Part shown: in pieces, positions 48,835 to 59,375 of the stretch
Position numbering within the stretch: the first letter of the stretch is position 1
How the letters are laid out: each line of letters begins with the position of its first letter
DNA from: Vanilla planifolia
Taxonomy: Eukaryota > Streptophyta > Magnoliopsida > Asparagales > Orchidaceae
DNA length: 64,000 nucleotides
NCBI GenBank assembly: GCA_023846275.1
Contig: CM043868.1
Span: forward strand, 4,297,153 to 4,361,152
Direction of reading: 5' to 3'
The notes under the pieces: generated by a model
Database searches by the model: none
What the model saw: the letters and a program-made list of their open reading frames with translations, nothing else
What the model was told of the DNA's origin: nothing
Program-made: the position numbers and the translations under genes

Positions 48835-50711
48835 GTAAAGTGAAGAAATAGGAGTGCGTTTTATCCCACAATAAAGGGAGGGGTGAGTTATGGGTTTATA
48901 ATATTTTTACTATTTTTATTATTCTATTATCATAATTATTTTTAATAATAATTTTATAAACATAATTTCATTTTTTTTAAATCTTGATATTCAAATTTAT
49001 CTATAATATTTTTTTATTTTCATGATGAAAAATAATAATAATTATTAAAAAATACATTAATAATTTTTTGGTGGTTAAATTTGAATTAGAGCATACGTCC
49101 ACCCTACTATTAAGAAAATTACAATTTGAATTTTTTCATATAATTCATCTCCAACCTACTAGCTTTTGTGAGTTCAACTATAATCCAAGATTTTCCAAGG
49201 TTAAGCCCAACTTGGTTTTCTTAATGAGATAACATTGAATTAAATTTTCATAAATGTTGGGTTAGTCAAACTAAAAGAAAAATAAAAATATAATAAGAAA
49301 ATAATTTTGACAAAAAAAATTATAATATTTATTATGCTTGTTTGAGAATTAAACTAAGGAAAATAAACTAGAAATATTGAAAAAAAATCAAGAAAAATAG
49401 AATTTTAAAGGGTTTAGGCTTAGCTGGAGAATTTGGAATTTTTTACTAGTACTAAGCCATAGTGTAGTGTCAGGAGATTTTCAATAGAGGAGTATCATGT
49501 TGTGCTTCTTTGAGATCTTAAAGTTTTGTTCATGTTTATTAGCCATTTTATTCTTAAAAGTTAGAGTTTTATAAAAAATGTTTTATCATAGCTATTAGAA
49601 AGTAAAGTAAAAACACTCTCATAAGCTAATGCAAATAACTTAAAAAATTTCATCCAAATAGCTTCTATACTAGCTCAAATAATGTCTATGGTAATATCCA
49701 TTAGGTAGATAAACTAAAGCCATTTGATAAGATCAAAGAAGATTTGGATTATGGATGATTGGATAATAGAGGATTTGATTAGGCCATCAAATTAGGTCAG
49801 ATGAGATCTAGATTATTCGATTCTTCAATAGTAAAAAAAATTCGCAACAATAGGATTAAAATTTGATAGATGTGAGATGTATGAGTGAAGTATTGATCAT
49901 TTGAAAAGGAAGAATAAATCGAAGCCATCTGATTAAATAAGAAGTGTTCATGATTGACAAATTTTGAGCCTTAAATGAAGGCCTTCAGGTAAGTAAAGGC
50001 TTTACCATCTGTTTGACGATTTGATGGTGAAAACTAACTCATAAGGAGCTTCTTTAGAACTAAAACTAAAATGAATTTTAGTCCCATATTTCTAAATAAC
50101 TTGATGTTTAGTTCTTTATAACAAAACTTTTGCACCAACAAGTCAAGCCAAAACATGGGGTTGGCTTCGTCCTTGCATGCAATGGATTTCATCACTTGGG
50201 CCTCAGGTATGTATACAGGTTTAACAATATTATGTGTCCTGTTTTACCCCATTCTAGTTTAAGACTACACCCTGACCAAGTTCAGGGCCAGCCCGACTGG
50301 GTTTTAGTTGATCTCCTAGCCTAAGGATTCCCAGGCCTACTCGGGCTTGGTCGACTAGAGTGCTTTGCACTTGGGTTATGCTTAAGGTTTTGGCTTGGGA
50401 TATATTATCTTCTTTCCTTTTTTAATAATGAAAATTAACATAATTATTTTTTTAAGATTTTAGTTTTTTAATTTAACCACAAATTTGTGATAACTTGAAC
50501 TCTTCTAAGACATAATAATTGGATGTTCAAAATAGTACTTTGAAGAGAATATATCAACCAAATAAGAATGCTAGCATTTTTTCCTTTGTTTGGCAAGTCA
50601 TGATTTTCTTAATTTATAAGAATGGCAATATTTCTAGTAGGAAACATACATATCAATGTAAGCATCAAAATTCTACAAGTCTTCTATGCTAAAAATATCA
50701 ATAACAGTAAA
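48835..50711 (-). mobile_element. Solo LTR G3, copia-like, minus orientation, nested in B'
   Basis: It begins TGAAGAAATAGG at 48,841, then AAAGGGAGGGGTGAGTTA (the reverse of TAATTCACCCC). It ends ATATCAATAACA at 50,706, like the CAATATAACA end of the copy at 2,091-3,991. The length (about 1,866 bp) matches the 1,901 and 1,952 bp of the other two. GTAAA at 48,835-48,839 and 50,707-50,711 is the likely target duplication, with one extra G before the left end. Internal similarity is patchy, and the block at 50,150-50,390 has no match in the other copies. Confidence 0.65.
50150..50395. other. G+C-rich island inside LTR G3
   Basis: About 240 bp with clearly higher G+C than anything near it, with GGGCCAGCCCGACTGGG, CAGGCC and CTCGGGCTTGG words, self-complementary GGCC/CCGG-type segments and three CpG-bearing blocks. 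A 64-codon open frame (50,130-50,324) covers it; its residues (Val, Gly, His, Pro, Gln) show no domain. Confidence 0.6.
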
Positions 50712-50869
50712 ACATATACTAAAGAATCTCAATCACAAATTTATATTAAGATTGATCATAATTTTATATTTTTATTCTTAGCAAACTTCTTGAGATCATA
50801 ATTAAAAAGCACAAATGGATAGGAATATCACAAAATCATGCACTAACTTTTGTCCAACATTCCTTATCA

Positions 50870-50890
50870 TATATATATATATATATATAT
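50870..50890. repeat. (AT)n microsatellite
   Basis: AT dinucleotide run of about 10 units in LTR B'. Confidence 0.95.
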
Positions 50891-52509
50891 CCATACATTA
50901 CCAAATTTCATAAATAAAATTATAGCATGATGGCATCTCTTATTCTTCAACATGACAATTGAATTCAACATGGCAAGATTATATAAGGTTTTGGGTAAAA
51001 TAGATATAAGGTTGCATACATCTCAATTTGTTGCCTCAATCAAGAGCAATAATTTGTTTATTCAAGCAACATAATGTATACACTTCATATTCTTCATTGA
51101 CTTAAGAGCCATAGCATGCAAAATTATAAAAATATTGCTTATTCCTTATGAACTTCTTCAATTTTAGAACTACAATATGTAAGTTATAGCAAAATACATA
51201 ATTTTAATTCTTAGCATACATCTACATTTAAGTAAAAGGCATGAGGTACCAACCTTTTTAACCAAGTAGTTGTATACACAAATTAGAAGTCCTTCTTCAT
51301 GAACCAGCTTGCAAATGTTTCTCTTTTCTTTCATACTTTTAGCTTACCTTCTTTCGGTTCTCTTGCATTAGTATCTTTAAAGCATTTATGACTAGGTTTT
51401 GCTAAAATTTCCTTCAATTTCAACCTAAAATCTTATATAGCCATTCAATCCATCCTTTTGACCAAGTGATATTAGTTAGATTGAAGAGCATATTTTTAAT
51501 TGAATCATTTTCTTAAAGGTTCAAGAATTTTAGGGTTTGACTTAATCTACAATTTCTTTTCCCTTAACTAGATCTATCTATGTTGTTTCCAACCCTTAGA
51601 TCAAAGGTAACATAATTTCTTATTTTTGGGATGAAAAGCAACAAGAATATGAAACTAGTTTATTTATTGTCTCCAAATTATATTATTTCTATTCAAATAT
51701 CATACTATTCGATAAGCCAGATCTACTCTTATAGACTTGTAGTTAAATTGATCATAGTTGTATGATCCTATATTCTTACATGTATGTGCATCACAATCAA
51801 TCATAGTAATTCACTGATTCTCTTGTGTGATGCCTCTTTTAACTTATCATACTTATATGATATCAATAATCATAAAATGCAAGCCATGACTCACTTAATG
51901 CTATTCTTAGACATAAAAAAGTTATTCTTCTTCTATTACCATATTTTTATGATACATGACTTTATACTTGTATGATTATAGTATTATCTAAACTGACTCC
52001 TAATTTTCTACCTTAGTGTCCTTATAAGATGTTTTAGTTGATCTGGTATAATCATTAGCAAAGTTTTGTGATCATTCACACTTATTTCTTTCTCTCTCAT
52101 ACTAAATCACAATATACCTTGTTAGGTGATCATACTGTATGATGCTAATTTTCTATCAAATGTAGTTGATATTAATTATCACAACATTATTGTACTTATA
52201 TGATAACAATGCCATACTTATATGACCAAAATCATGTTTCATAGTATGCTCACAATTGCATCTCAATTGCGACTACTATTAGATCAAACCATACATTTCA
52301 CTAACATTGTACTATATGATAATCATAATTAAGGCTTTATATAGTTTTCTTTTCTCATTATACCATATGATATTCTATCATTATACTATATGATTCTCAT
52401 TAAAAATAATTATCCATAATATAACTTTATCACTTAGACTTTTATAAGAATTTAATTAATAGATTCAATTAAGGGCATACTTAGGCTCGCAAATTTGATG
52501 GGTATAACA

Positions 52510-53094
52510 GATACTATGTATGACATGTTTAACCTTCATTATTCTATCTTATGATTTTCATGATGAAGGAAACATAAATATATGATGTCTACAAAGTTTT
52601 AGTTTACTCTTATGCTTTAAGCCCAAATATAGATTGTATAAGTATGATAATAAGTATTGTATTAAATGATCACATGATACTAAAAAATATTACTTTATAT
52701 CAATTTAATTTCTTTACCATAAGACATACCTTAAATTTAAAGTAATTATATCAATGATAATCAGGTTCAAGGGCACCTTATGTTTGTCAATTATCCAAGA
52801 AACTATGATTTAGCAAGAAATCATGCATGAATAAGAGAACCAAAGTTCCACCATGCCAAGGGAAAAGTTTAACATTCTATCATAGGTAATGTAGTAAATG
52901 AGAACCTTTAAATGGGTTTTCCATGCCATAAAGAGCTTTTGCACATGACTCCAAATTAGCAAGTTGAGCCATAATCTTGAGCAAAGACTTCAAGCTTTAA
53001 CCCATTCCTAAATGTATCCTTACCCATTTACAATAAGTCGTTACAAATTCTCATCAACTAACATAGCCATTAGTAAATGCAAGCTTGCTTTTTT
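52510..53094 (-). repeat. Element A 5' LTR, right segment
   Basis: Continues the LTR interrupted at 46,845. It matches 41,770-42,350: ATAAGTATGATAATAAGTATTGTATTA, CATGCATGAATAAGAGAACC, GTAGTAAATGAG, TCATCAACTAACATAGCCATTA and AGCTTGCTTTT in order. Its right end adjoins AATATT and the second part of D gag. Confidence 0.85.
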
Positions 53095-53099
53095 AATAT

Positions 53100-54050
53100 T
53101 AAAACCTCTTGGAATTGACTCCAATCATATAAAAAAATTGCTTTAAATAAATAGAGAGACTTTTTTATGGTATGTCATGTTAAGAAGATAAGAAGGTTAT
53201 TATGGTAGCTTCCAAGCTAATGGATGCTACTAACCTTTAGAGGAGCTCAAAGAAAAAGATAAGATTTATAGGAAAATCACTTAAAAAATTATCATGTGAA
53301 GAGTTTAATGAGGATTTCAAAATATAGTTTATTTAGGTACTAATTAGAGGAAAAATTAATGAAGGGTTGAATAAATTAATGCAAAGGGAATGTCAATAAT
53401 AACTTATGAGAGCCTAGAAGTTCTTATATAGCAAAATAGTTACCAAATGTTGTTACCATAAAAGGACAAATATGATACATCTTTCATAATGGTTCATGCA
53501 GCTTTAATGATGATGACAACTACCAACTACATGGAGTTAGTGGAATATGCCAAAACTATAAAACTGGAGCAACATGCCATGGAAATTCAAAGGGGAGGAA
53601 AATGAAAGATGGAATATCAAAAGTTTAAGAATAGGTTTTTAGAGAAAAGAGGTGATTATAATGATTTTGATGGAATTATGCCCAACAAATGAGGATTTAT
53701 TAGATTCTTATCCCTAGAAGGACTTAATCACAACTAGACTAGTGTTGTATCCAATGCAATCATGAAGTTTGATAAATGTAGTTGATGGAACATTGGGAAT
53801 TGTAATGTAGAGTATATTAGAATAATAAGATGCTATGTTTGTGAGAATTTGGTACACATTTTAAGGGAGAGCCCTATGGTGATGTAATTAAAGACAACTA
53901 GTACATCTATGAATCAAGGTAGAGGTTGAGGAATGAGATCACCTTTTGTGTTTGAAGGTAGGTGTTGATAGAGGTAGGGCATCTTCAAGAAGAGAATAAT
54001 CATGATTTTTTTCTATCATTCAATAGAAGGCTCCATAGTCCATTGGTTTC
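53100..54050 (+). pseudogene. Element D gag relic, second part
   Basis: Gag homology resumes here in mixed frames: LSCEEFNEDFK and GKINEGLNKLMQ (about 53,290-53,390) for the W..F...F...Y......+...F..L.QG block, YQMLLP (53,430), and NYMELVEYAKTIKLEQHAME (53,520-53,580). The zinc knuckle at 53,832-53,875 reads CYVCENLVHILRES, that is C..C....H....S with the last Cys replaced by Ser and the Gly lost. QGRG-rich sequence follows. Nothing of protease or pol comes after, so D lost its pol or was cut near 54,050. Confidence 0.8.
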
Positions 54051-54334
54051 ATTGTAAGTATACTACATTTATCGAGCGTATATATTAAAATATTATGTGG
54101 TTATGGAGAATCTTATATATTAATTTATACCTACATGATTAATTACATTCTATATTGAATTCATTCAAAAATTTGTTAGTGATCAGAATGGTAGATAAAA
54201 ATAGTATTAGAGTAAGAAATTATTTGGAGAACAAAATAAATATCAAAAGAAACAAATTCTTTATATTATCAAATGAACACCCACACTGTGGTTTGATATG
54301 AAATTAGAATAGAAATTTAGAGCATAAGAGAAGA
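54051..54334. other. Unassigned junction DNA
   Basis: Between the end of D gag and repeat R1. No motif was recognised. Confidence 0.3.
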
Positions 54335-54500
54335 TAACTTATATATTTTAAAATTATTTGGATAATTACTTGTAGATTTTTAAAAAAAGAGTAGAAATAT
54401 AAATTCTTAAATAACTAAGTGTAGGATCATAATTTTTCAAAATAAGCCTTACCACCTACACTAAATAAGATTAAAGAGCAAATATAGCTATGTTAGGTGA
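54335..54500 (+). repeat. Dispersed repeat R1, right copy
   Basis: Partner of 37,375-37,525 in the same orientation. It follows D gag, so it could be the start of D's 3' LTR; it is cut off where LINE sequence begins. Confidence 0.55.
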
Positions 54501-55440
54501 ATTCCAATGATATCTATACAAATCTTGAGCATTTAAGAAGGAATGGGTCCTCAAATACTACAAGGGAAGAAGAAATCCAACCATTTCCATTTCTCATTTA
54601 TTAGGAAATACCAAAAGCCTATAACTTGGTTCTTGTTTAGGAGAATAAGCTCTCAGCAAGTATTACTCTTAACAACCTACTTCATATGCTACAATATATC
54701 TTGATATTTATTACTAGTCAAAATATCCCAATCAACTTTTTATTTGGATCACTAAGGTTTGATTCCACCAATCTTAAAGATTATATTTGAAAGTGTTTAA
54801 ATTGTGAAATGGCTTCCCCTCTTCCAAGTGTAATGTCTTAAAATTGAATGTAGATGGCTTAGCCTATGGTAATCCTTGCAATATAGAATGTGGTAGGATC
54901 ATTGGAGATAAACTTGGACATATGGTGAATGCTTTCTTTATATCATTGGTTCACAAACAAATGTGAAAACTAAAGGATTAGCATTGATTTTTGGACATCA
55001 ACTTTGCAAATATCTAGGCGCTAACAATTATTACATGAAACTATATTATCAAATAATATTAGCAGTGTACAAGGCAAAGTGTCCACTCCATAGAAGATGT
55101 ATAATAACACTTAACATATTAAAGAATTTGTAGACCCCAAGGTAATACAAATAGAACAAATCTTCAGAAAGCATAATGAAGTTGTTGTTTGCACAAATGG
55201 TCAACTTCAACTTTGAGTTCAATACATTTGAGGCTCATCAACTACCCAATTTCTACATGAGTCAAACCAAGCTAGATAAAATTCAATGCTTTACTTAAAA
55301 AAAAAACACATAATAAAAGACAACTCTCTTTGACTATTTTAATTTTGTTGTGAGGCCATTTATCTTTCCCATATTATTTGGCCCTTTTATTGATTTAATA
55401 TTGTAATACACTTACTATTCTATGATCCCCTTAAAAAGAA
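54501..55440 (+). pseudogene. Plant L1-type LINE, 3' end with RNase H relic
   Basis: The RNase H domain at the end of plant LINE ORF2 is clear from about 54,810. KLNVDG lies at 54,841-54,858, then AYGNP, GRIIGDKLGHMVNAFF (54,895-54,945), TNVKTKGLAL for the KAE...L block (54,960-54,990), and QIFRKHNEVV for the (R)E.N..AD.LA block (about 55,165). Key acidic residues after KLNVDG are partly lost. Sequence at 54,510-54,780 is compatible with upstream ORF2 but not decisive. From 55,290 there is a 3' untranslated tail with two A-rich runs, the second at 55,432-55,444, which may be the degenerate poly(A) end. Confidence 0.75.
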
Positions 55441-55444
55441 ATAA

Positions 55445-58400
55445 ATTTTGATTTAAGAAAAGTTGAGTTTTATAAGCCTAACAAAGGGTATGATGATCTA
55501 GTCATATTATGCCTATTATAAAAGGAGGGTTCTAATAGATGTTGGATTTATGTTTAAGGAAAGTGCTAAGTTAACCCAAGTAATTTTTGGAAGGCTCTTA
55601 ATGGAGCCTTAAGACTTAATGATTAATGTAGATGTGGAAATTATTGGGTAAACCTTGGATTAGGTAAGTTCTAGCTCTAAATCAATCCCATTAGTGATCA
55701 TTTATGGCCAAGAGGGGCATGTTTCCCTAGGTTAAGCTTTGGGGCTAAGTTTAAAGGCTTGAGCAAGAAATTTGGATACATTGAGAGGCCTTAGAAAGGA
55801 CTTTGATGGCTTTACAGGCAATGAGAGCTCTCAAGTTCAATGCGGAGAGCTTGAGGAGCTCGGGTTTGGCCTTAAAAGAAGGGCAAGGTTAACTATAGTC
55901 TTAAGAAGGAAAATATAGGCTTGGTTAAGTAAGCCATACGAAGTAAGAATATATGGTTAACTTTTAAACCAAATTAACTTTTGGTTATGATTAAAAGTAA
56001 GCCTATTAAACCTTAAGGTTTTATATCAAAAGCCTTAGGTTAGAGATTTGTTCTATGAGTTAAATGTAAATGCATTCTAGTTGGAATTTAAACCTGATTA
56101 AGGCCACAAGCAATCTTAGAGAGGACTAGATTGATGAACCTTCTGAGTGAACCATAGAATGGAATGCTAATAATCTTAGCTTTTGACCTTTTCATCATAA
56201 GGTCATAGGTAGGTAAAGAATGTTAGTTATCAAATTGTGTGATTTGGAAAGAACCAAATAAACCTTAAGTTAGTCATATTCTAAGCTTAGTTGAGGTTTT
56301 TTAAGAATAAGGAAACATTAAACATGGAATTATTGGTTAGATTGGGAGCACAAGCACTTGTTCTTATTCATGTTATAGATAAGGCCTTGAGTTAGTGAGG
56401 GTCATGGTTAAACCTTAAATATAAGTTGGTTGAGCTAAAGAGCTTAGTCATGGCCTTGGAAAGATGCTGGGCTTCATTAAGGGGTTAAGTGTCCCTGAAA
56501 TGTAAGAATGGTTTGGTTTTTCTTGGATAAGACACTAAGTGACCCTATATAGTCTCTTTCTCCATTGGTTTTTACTCTAGATAGTTTTCTAAAGGATTTA
56601 TGTAGCTTAGAAGATACCTTTGAGATTAGCATAATGGCTTTGATTTTCTTGCAAGAAATAAGAGTCATAAGTGGAAATCATATGAACCTAGACTTATAAG
56701 ATAGTTTATGACATTAAATATTGTGCCTGATGGTAAAGCCAAAGTTGTGGAATTAAATTGGAGCTCAAGCATTGCCAAATAAGTAAGATGGTTCAAGATA
56801 ACATTAAAGTTAACACTAAGGGAAAAGACTAATAGATTATGTAGCATTTATATATGCTATAGTATCCAAAATAATTGTGTTAGGATTAAGAGAAAACTTT
56901 ATAATACCTTAGATAATAGATAGAGTATCCAAGACTATTAGCCTAGGTTTTAAAGAAATTTTAAGGTACTTTAATTAAAATATGGTAACACTAGATAATT
57001 GAATTAGAGTTAGAAGTACCCCTAAGGTATTTAGATAATTATTAGTAACTAATGATAGTTTTTTATGATTTAGAATGAAACCTTGAAATATCTTGATAAT
57101 TAATTAAGGATAGGAAGAAAAACCTAGACTATATAGATAGTTAAATAAGGGTTAGAAGAAGAAACCTTATGAATATCCCAAATAAAAGATGATGGCTAAG
57201 GAATGCTCTATATGAGCCTAGACAAGTTTTGATAATGCTTTGGATTAATGATTAATATGATAAAACAAACTCAATGAAAATAATGATTGGAACATAGTGG
57301 AGCTAGCTTTAACTCTTTAGTCAGTGATTACATGGTCAAATTATTAGATTTCCACCAAACTTTATATGATGTGGCTGTACACCACTAGCCCACTTTAGAC
57401 CCATAAGAGATTAAGGACTTAACTATGTGTATGATGCGACTGAGTACTATGGCTCACTTTGGAACCACAAGAGATTATGGGTCTGTTTATGTATATGATG
57501 TTGTTGAGTGACATCAAGTCACTTTGGATCCATGGGAGACCATGGACTTGACCTTGTATGTGGTGGTGTAGTGATGCGGGATTGTTCAAGGCTCTTAGAA
57601 TCCTATAGAATTGAACCATGTAACTGAACCTCCTTAGTGCTATGTTATGGTTGAGATTGAATTATTACTATATGTTTATTGAGGCTTCTTAGAGTCCTAT
57701 GGGGTTGGACATTTGATCAAACTTTGCTATTGAAGAGTACTAGAGCATGTGATGAGACCTGAGTGTGAGACCTTATGCCTTGCTTTTAAAGGCTTAAAGA
57801 GAGTGCCAAATTGTTGGTACGACATTGAGCATCCAATTGAATGTATCACATGATTTAGATTTTGATTAATGTTATGAAAAGGACTTGAGAGGTGGTAGAT
57901 AAATGTTAAATAAATATTATTTAGAGTTGAGTCATTGGGACCAATGATTGATATAGTACCTTGGTAATAGTTTAGATAAGTAGTTTAAGATAGTCTTAGA
58001 TGATATTAATGATCATGATATTGATTATACTCTACTTATAAAAAATTGTTATATTACCTTATTACTACATATTCATTTTACAATTTGACTTAAGGATTGG
58101 CTATTGAACTTTGACTCACTCTCTATTATTTTTTAATGTAGGTCTAGTGATCCAACCATAAGGCATCTAAGCCCTTGGTAGGAAACCTTGATTTAGGTTG
58201 CAACATAGAATTGAAGCATAAGAATTGCAAAGGAATTAAAGATGAAAGAAATAGAAAGTTTCTGTTGAGTGTTGTCAATGCTTTCATTCACCCTTCTTTC
58301 TTTTTCTTATAAAGATTTGTATATATTATTTTTTAACAAAATATATTATTTTATTTTTAATAAGTTCCATGAGCATTTAACAGAGAAACTTCATCGTCAC

Positions 58401-59358
58401 AAAAGTCTAAGCTGCAAGTGCCATCTACACATGCTTTTGCTACTACATGCACACAAATGTCCATCCAAATTACACCCTAGTTGCATGCTTGCATTGACAC
58501 AACATAGTAGGTGCATCTACTATGCACACAAACCACATGTAGTGGTAGGTGAAGTAGTGTGTGCACATGTGCAACGGTCCTATGTCTTTGCTCACTAGTG
58601 GTCCTATGCACCACATGGCTCCTACACGTAGCTATGTGACATGCACTACCACACTCGCTTAGTGCATGTGTAGCAAGCTTCCATCCAAATGCATGCATGC
58701 ATAGAATTTGCACAGTATTTCTTGGTGTTTTATATTATTTTTTCTCCTCCTTTGATTCTTTCTTAATTGCAAATTCTTAATGATTGAACCTATAATTGAT
58801 TCCTTGATCAATTGAGGAGATAAAAGCTTGCTTTGGAACCAAAGTTAGGGGCTTTCTTGTATGCATCTAGTGGTTTAATAGTTTACTTACATTATTTTGT
58901 AATTATAATGGTGTTTTTAATTTATCTTTTCAATAATTTTCTTTGATAGAAATATGTTTGTATTATTCATGGACTTTGACATTAACATATTTTACATTTT
59001 TTTATATACTAGATTTGTAGACTTATGGATTATCTTTGAGTATGAAATTTCATTGACACCATGTATGGATTGTATTATAGGTTTATAGGTCCCTTTGAAA
59101 CCTTATACATGCTAATATGGTTGATGGATTACCCAGCCTAAGGGTAGTATCAATTAGATGATTATTTTGTAAAGGATATGCTTCATTTGGGTACATCACA
59201 AGCTTGATGATCAAATTTGAAATTTGTGATGCTGAATTGGAATTTCAATCCCATGGAGTGAAAGATAGTTAGCCAACTACATTGATTAGTGCTTAGGTTT
59301 TGTTGCACCCAAAGATTTGATATAAAAATGTTTGGGTACTAAAAAGTTGGCTTTAACA
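55445..59358 (+). repeat. Element E2 5' LTR, 5'-truncated, interrupted by F-type solo LTR
   Basis: It aligns with the E1 LTRs: GACACTAAGTGACCCTATA (56,530) with 26,038, GTGGAAATCATATGAACCTAGA with 26,180-26,215, TGACTTAAGGATTGGCTATTGAAC (58,087) with 26,850, and the end block ATGGAGTGAAAGAT (59,255). It ends TTGGCTTTAACA at 59,358, immediately before the primer site. The first part of the LTR, including the TGTTA start, is not found; LINE sequence adjoins instead. Open frames at 56,477-56,847 and 57,419-57,619 (minus) lie in the LTR and are not genes. Confidence 0.75.
58226..58865 (-). mobile_element. Solo LTR of the F family, minus orientation, inside the E2 LTR
   Basis: Same build as 33,712-34,440: TTCATTCACCCTTCTTT and TATATTATTTT runs, a G+C-richer module (58,400-58,710) full of TGCATG, CACATG, GTGCA and GCACAC words, then T-rich sequence with AATTGCAAATTCTTAATGATTG. 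Flanking LTR sequence of E2 continues on both sides, so it is an insertion. Ends are approximate: TGCAAAGG at 58,226 and TATGCA at 58,865 are my best choices, without a matching target duplication. The overlapping frames at 58,269-58,598 (plus) and 58,477-58,713 (minus) are His/Cys-rich composition artefacts. Confidence 0.65.
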
Positions 59359-59362
59359 AAAA

Positions 59363-59375
59363 TAGTATCAGAGCC
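59363..59375 (+). other. Element E2 primer-binding site (initiator methionine tRNA)
   Basis: TAGTATCAGAGCC, four bases after the LTR end. It equals the usual TGGTATCAGAGC with one G-to-A change. It fixes the direction of E2 and the 3' end of the LTR. Confidence 0.88.

Larger units (their letters stand above)
46841..52514 (-). mobile_element. Solo LTR B': chromovirus (Tekay-type) LTR in minus orientation, with target duplication
   Basis: The insert is 46,846-52,509. On its own strand it starts TGTTATACCCATC (52,509) and ends GGCCCTGATA (46,846), the same ten-base end as element D's LTR. GATAC flanks it at 46,841-46,845 and 52,510-52,514. Its 3' part matches the E2 LTR end: TGGAGTGAAAGATGACTATC...CATTGATTAGTGC against 59,255-59,300. 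Its start resembles the E1 LTR starts. There is no gag or pol, so it is a solo LTR, about 3.8 kb once the copia-like insert at 48,840-50,706 is removed. The 98-codon minus frame at 47,990-47,694 lies in LTR sequence and is not a gene. Confidence 0.85.
40345..53100 (-). mobile_element. Element A: minus-strand LTR element without visible pol, inserted in D gag
   Basis: Two LTRs in direct orientation bound it: 40,350-42,350 and 45,512-53,094 (the latter interrupted by B'). They align at 40,375-41,000 with 45,545-46,150, at 41,480-41,740 with 46,575-46,840, and at 41,770-42,350 with 52,515-53,094. On the minus strand the order is 5' LTR, primer site at 45,510-45,495, about 3.1 kb interior, 3' LTR. 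GATATT at 40,345-40,350 and AATATT at 53,095-53,100 may be the target duplication with one change. The interior carries a plant transposon-protein-like ORF relic and no reverse transcriptase, RNase H or integrase that I can see, so it looks non-autonomous. LTR ends of the TTCACCCC type suggest SIRE-like copia descent. Confidence 0.8.

Noticed and set aside
58269..58713. Overlapping 109- and 78-codon frames as genes
   Set aside because: Composition artefacts of the TGCATG-rich module in the F solo LTR.
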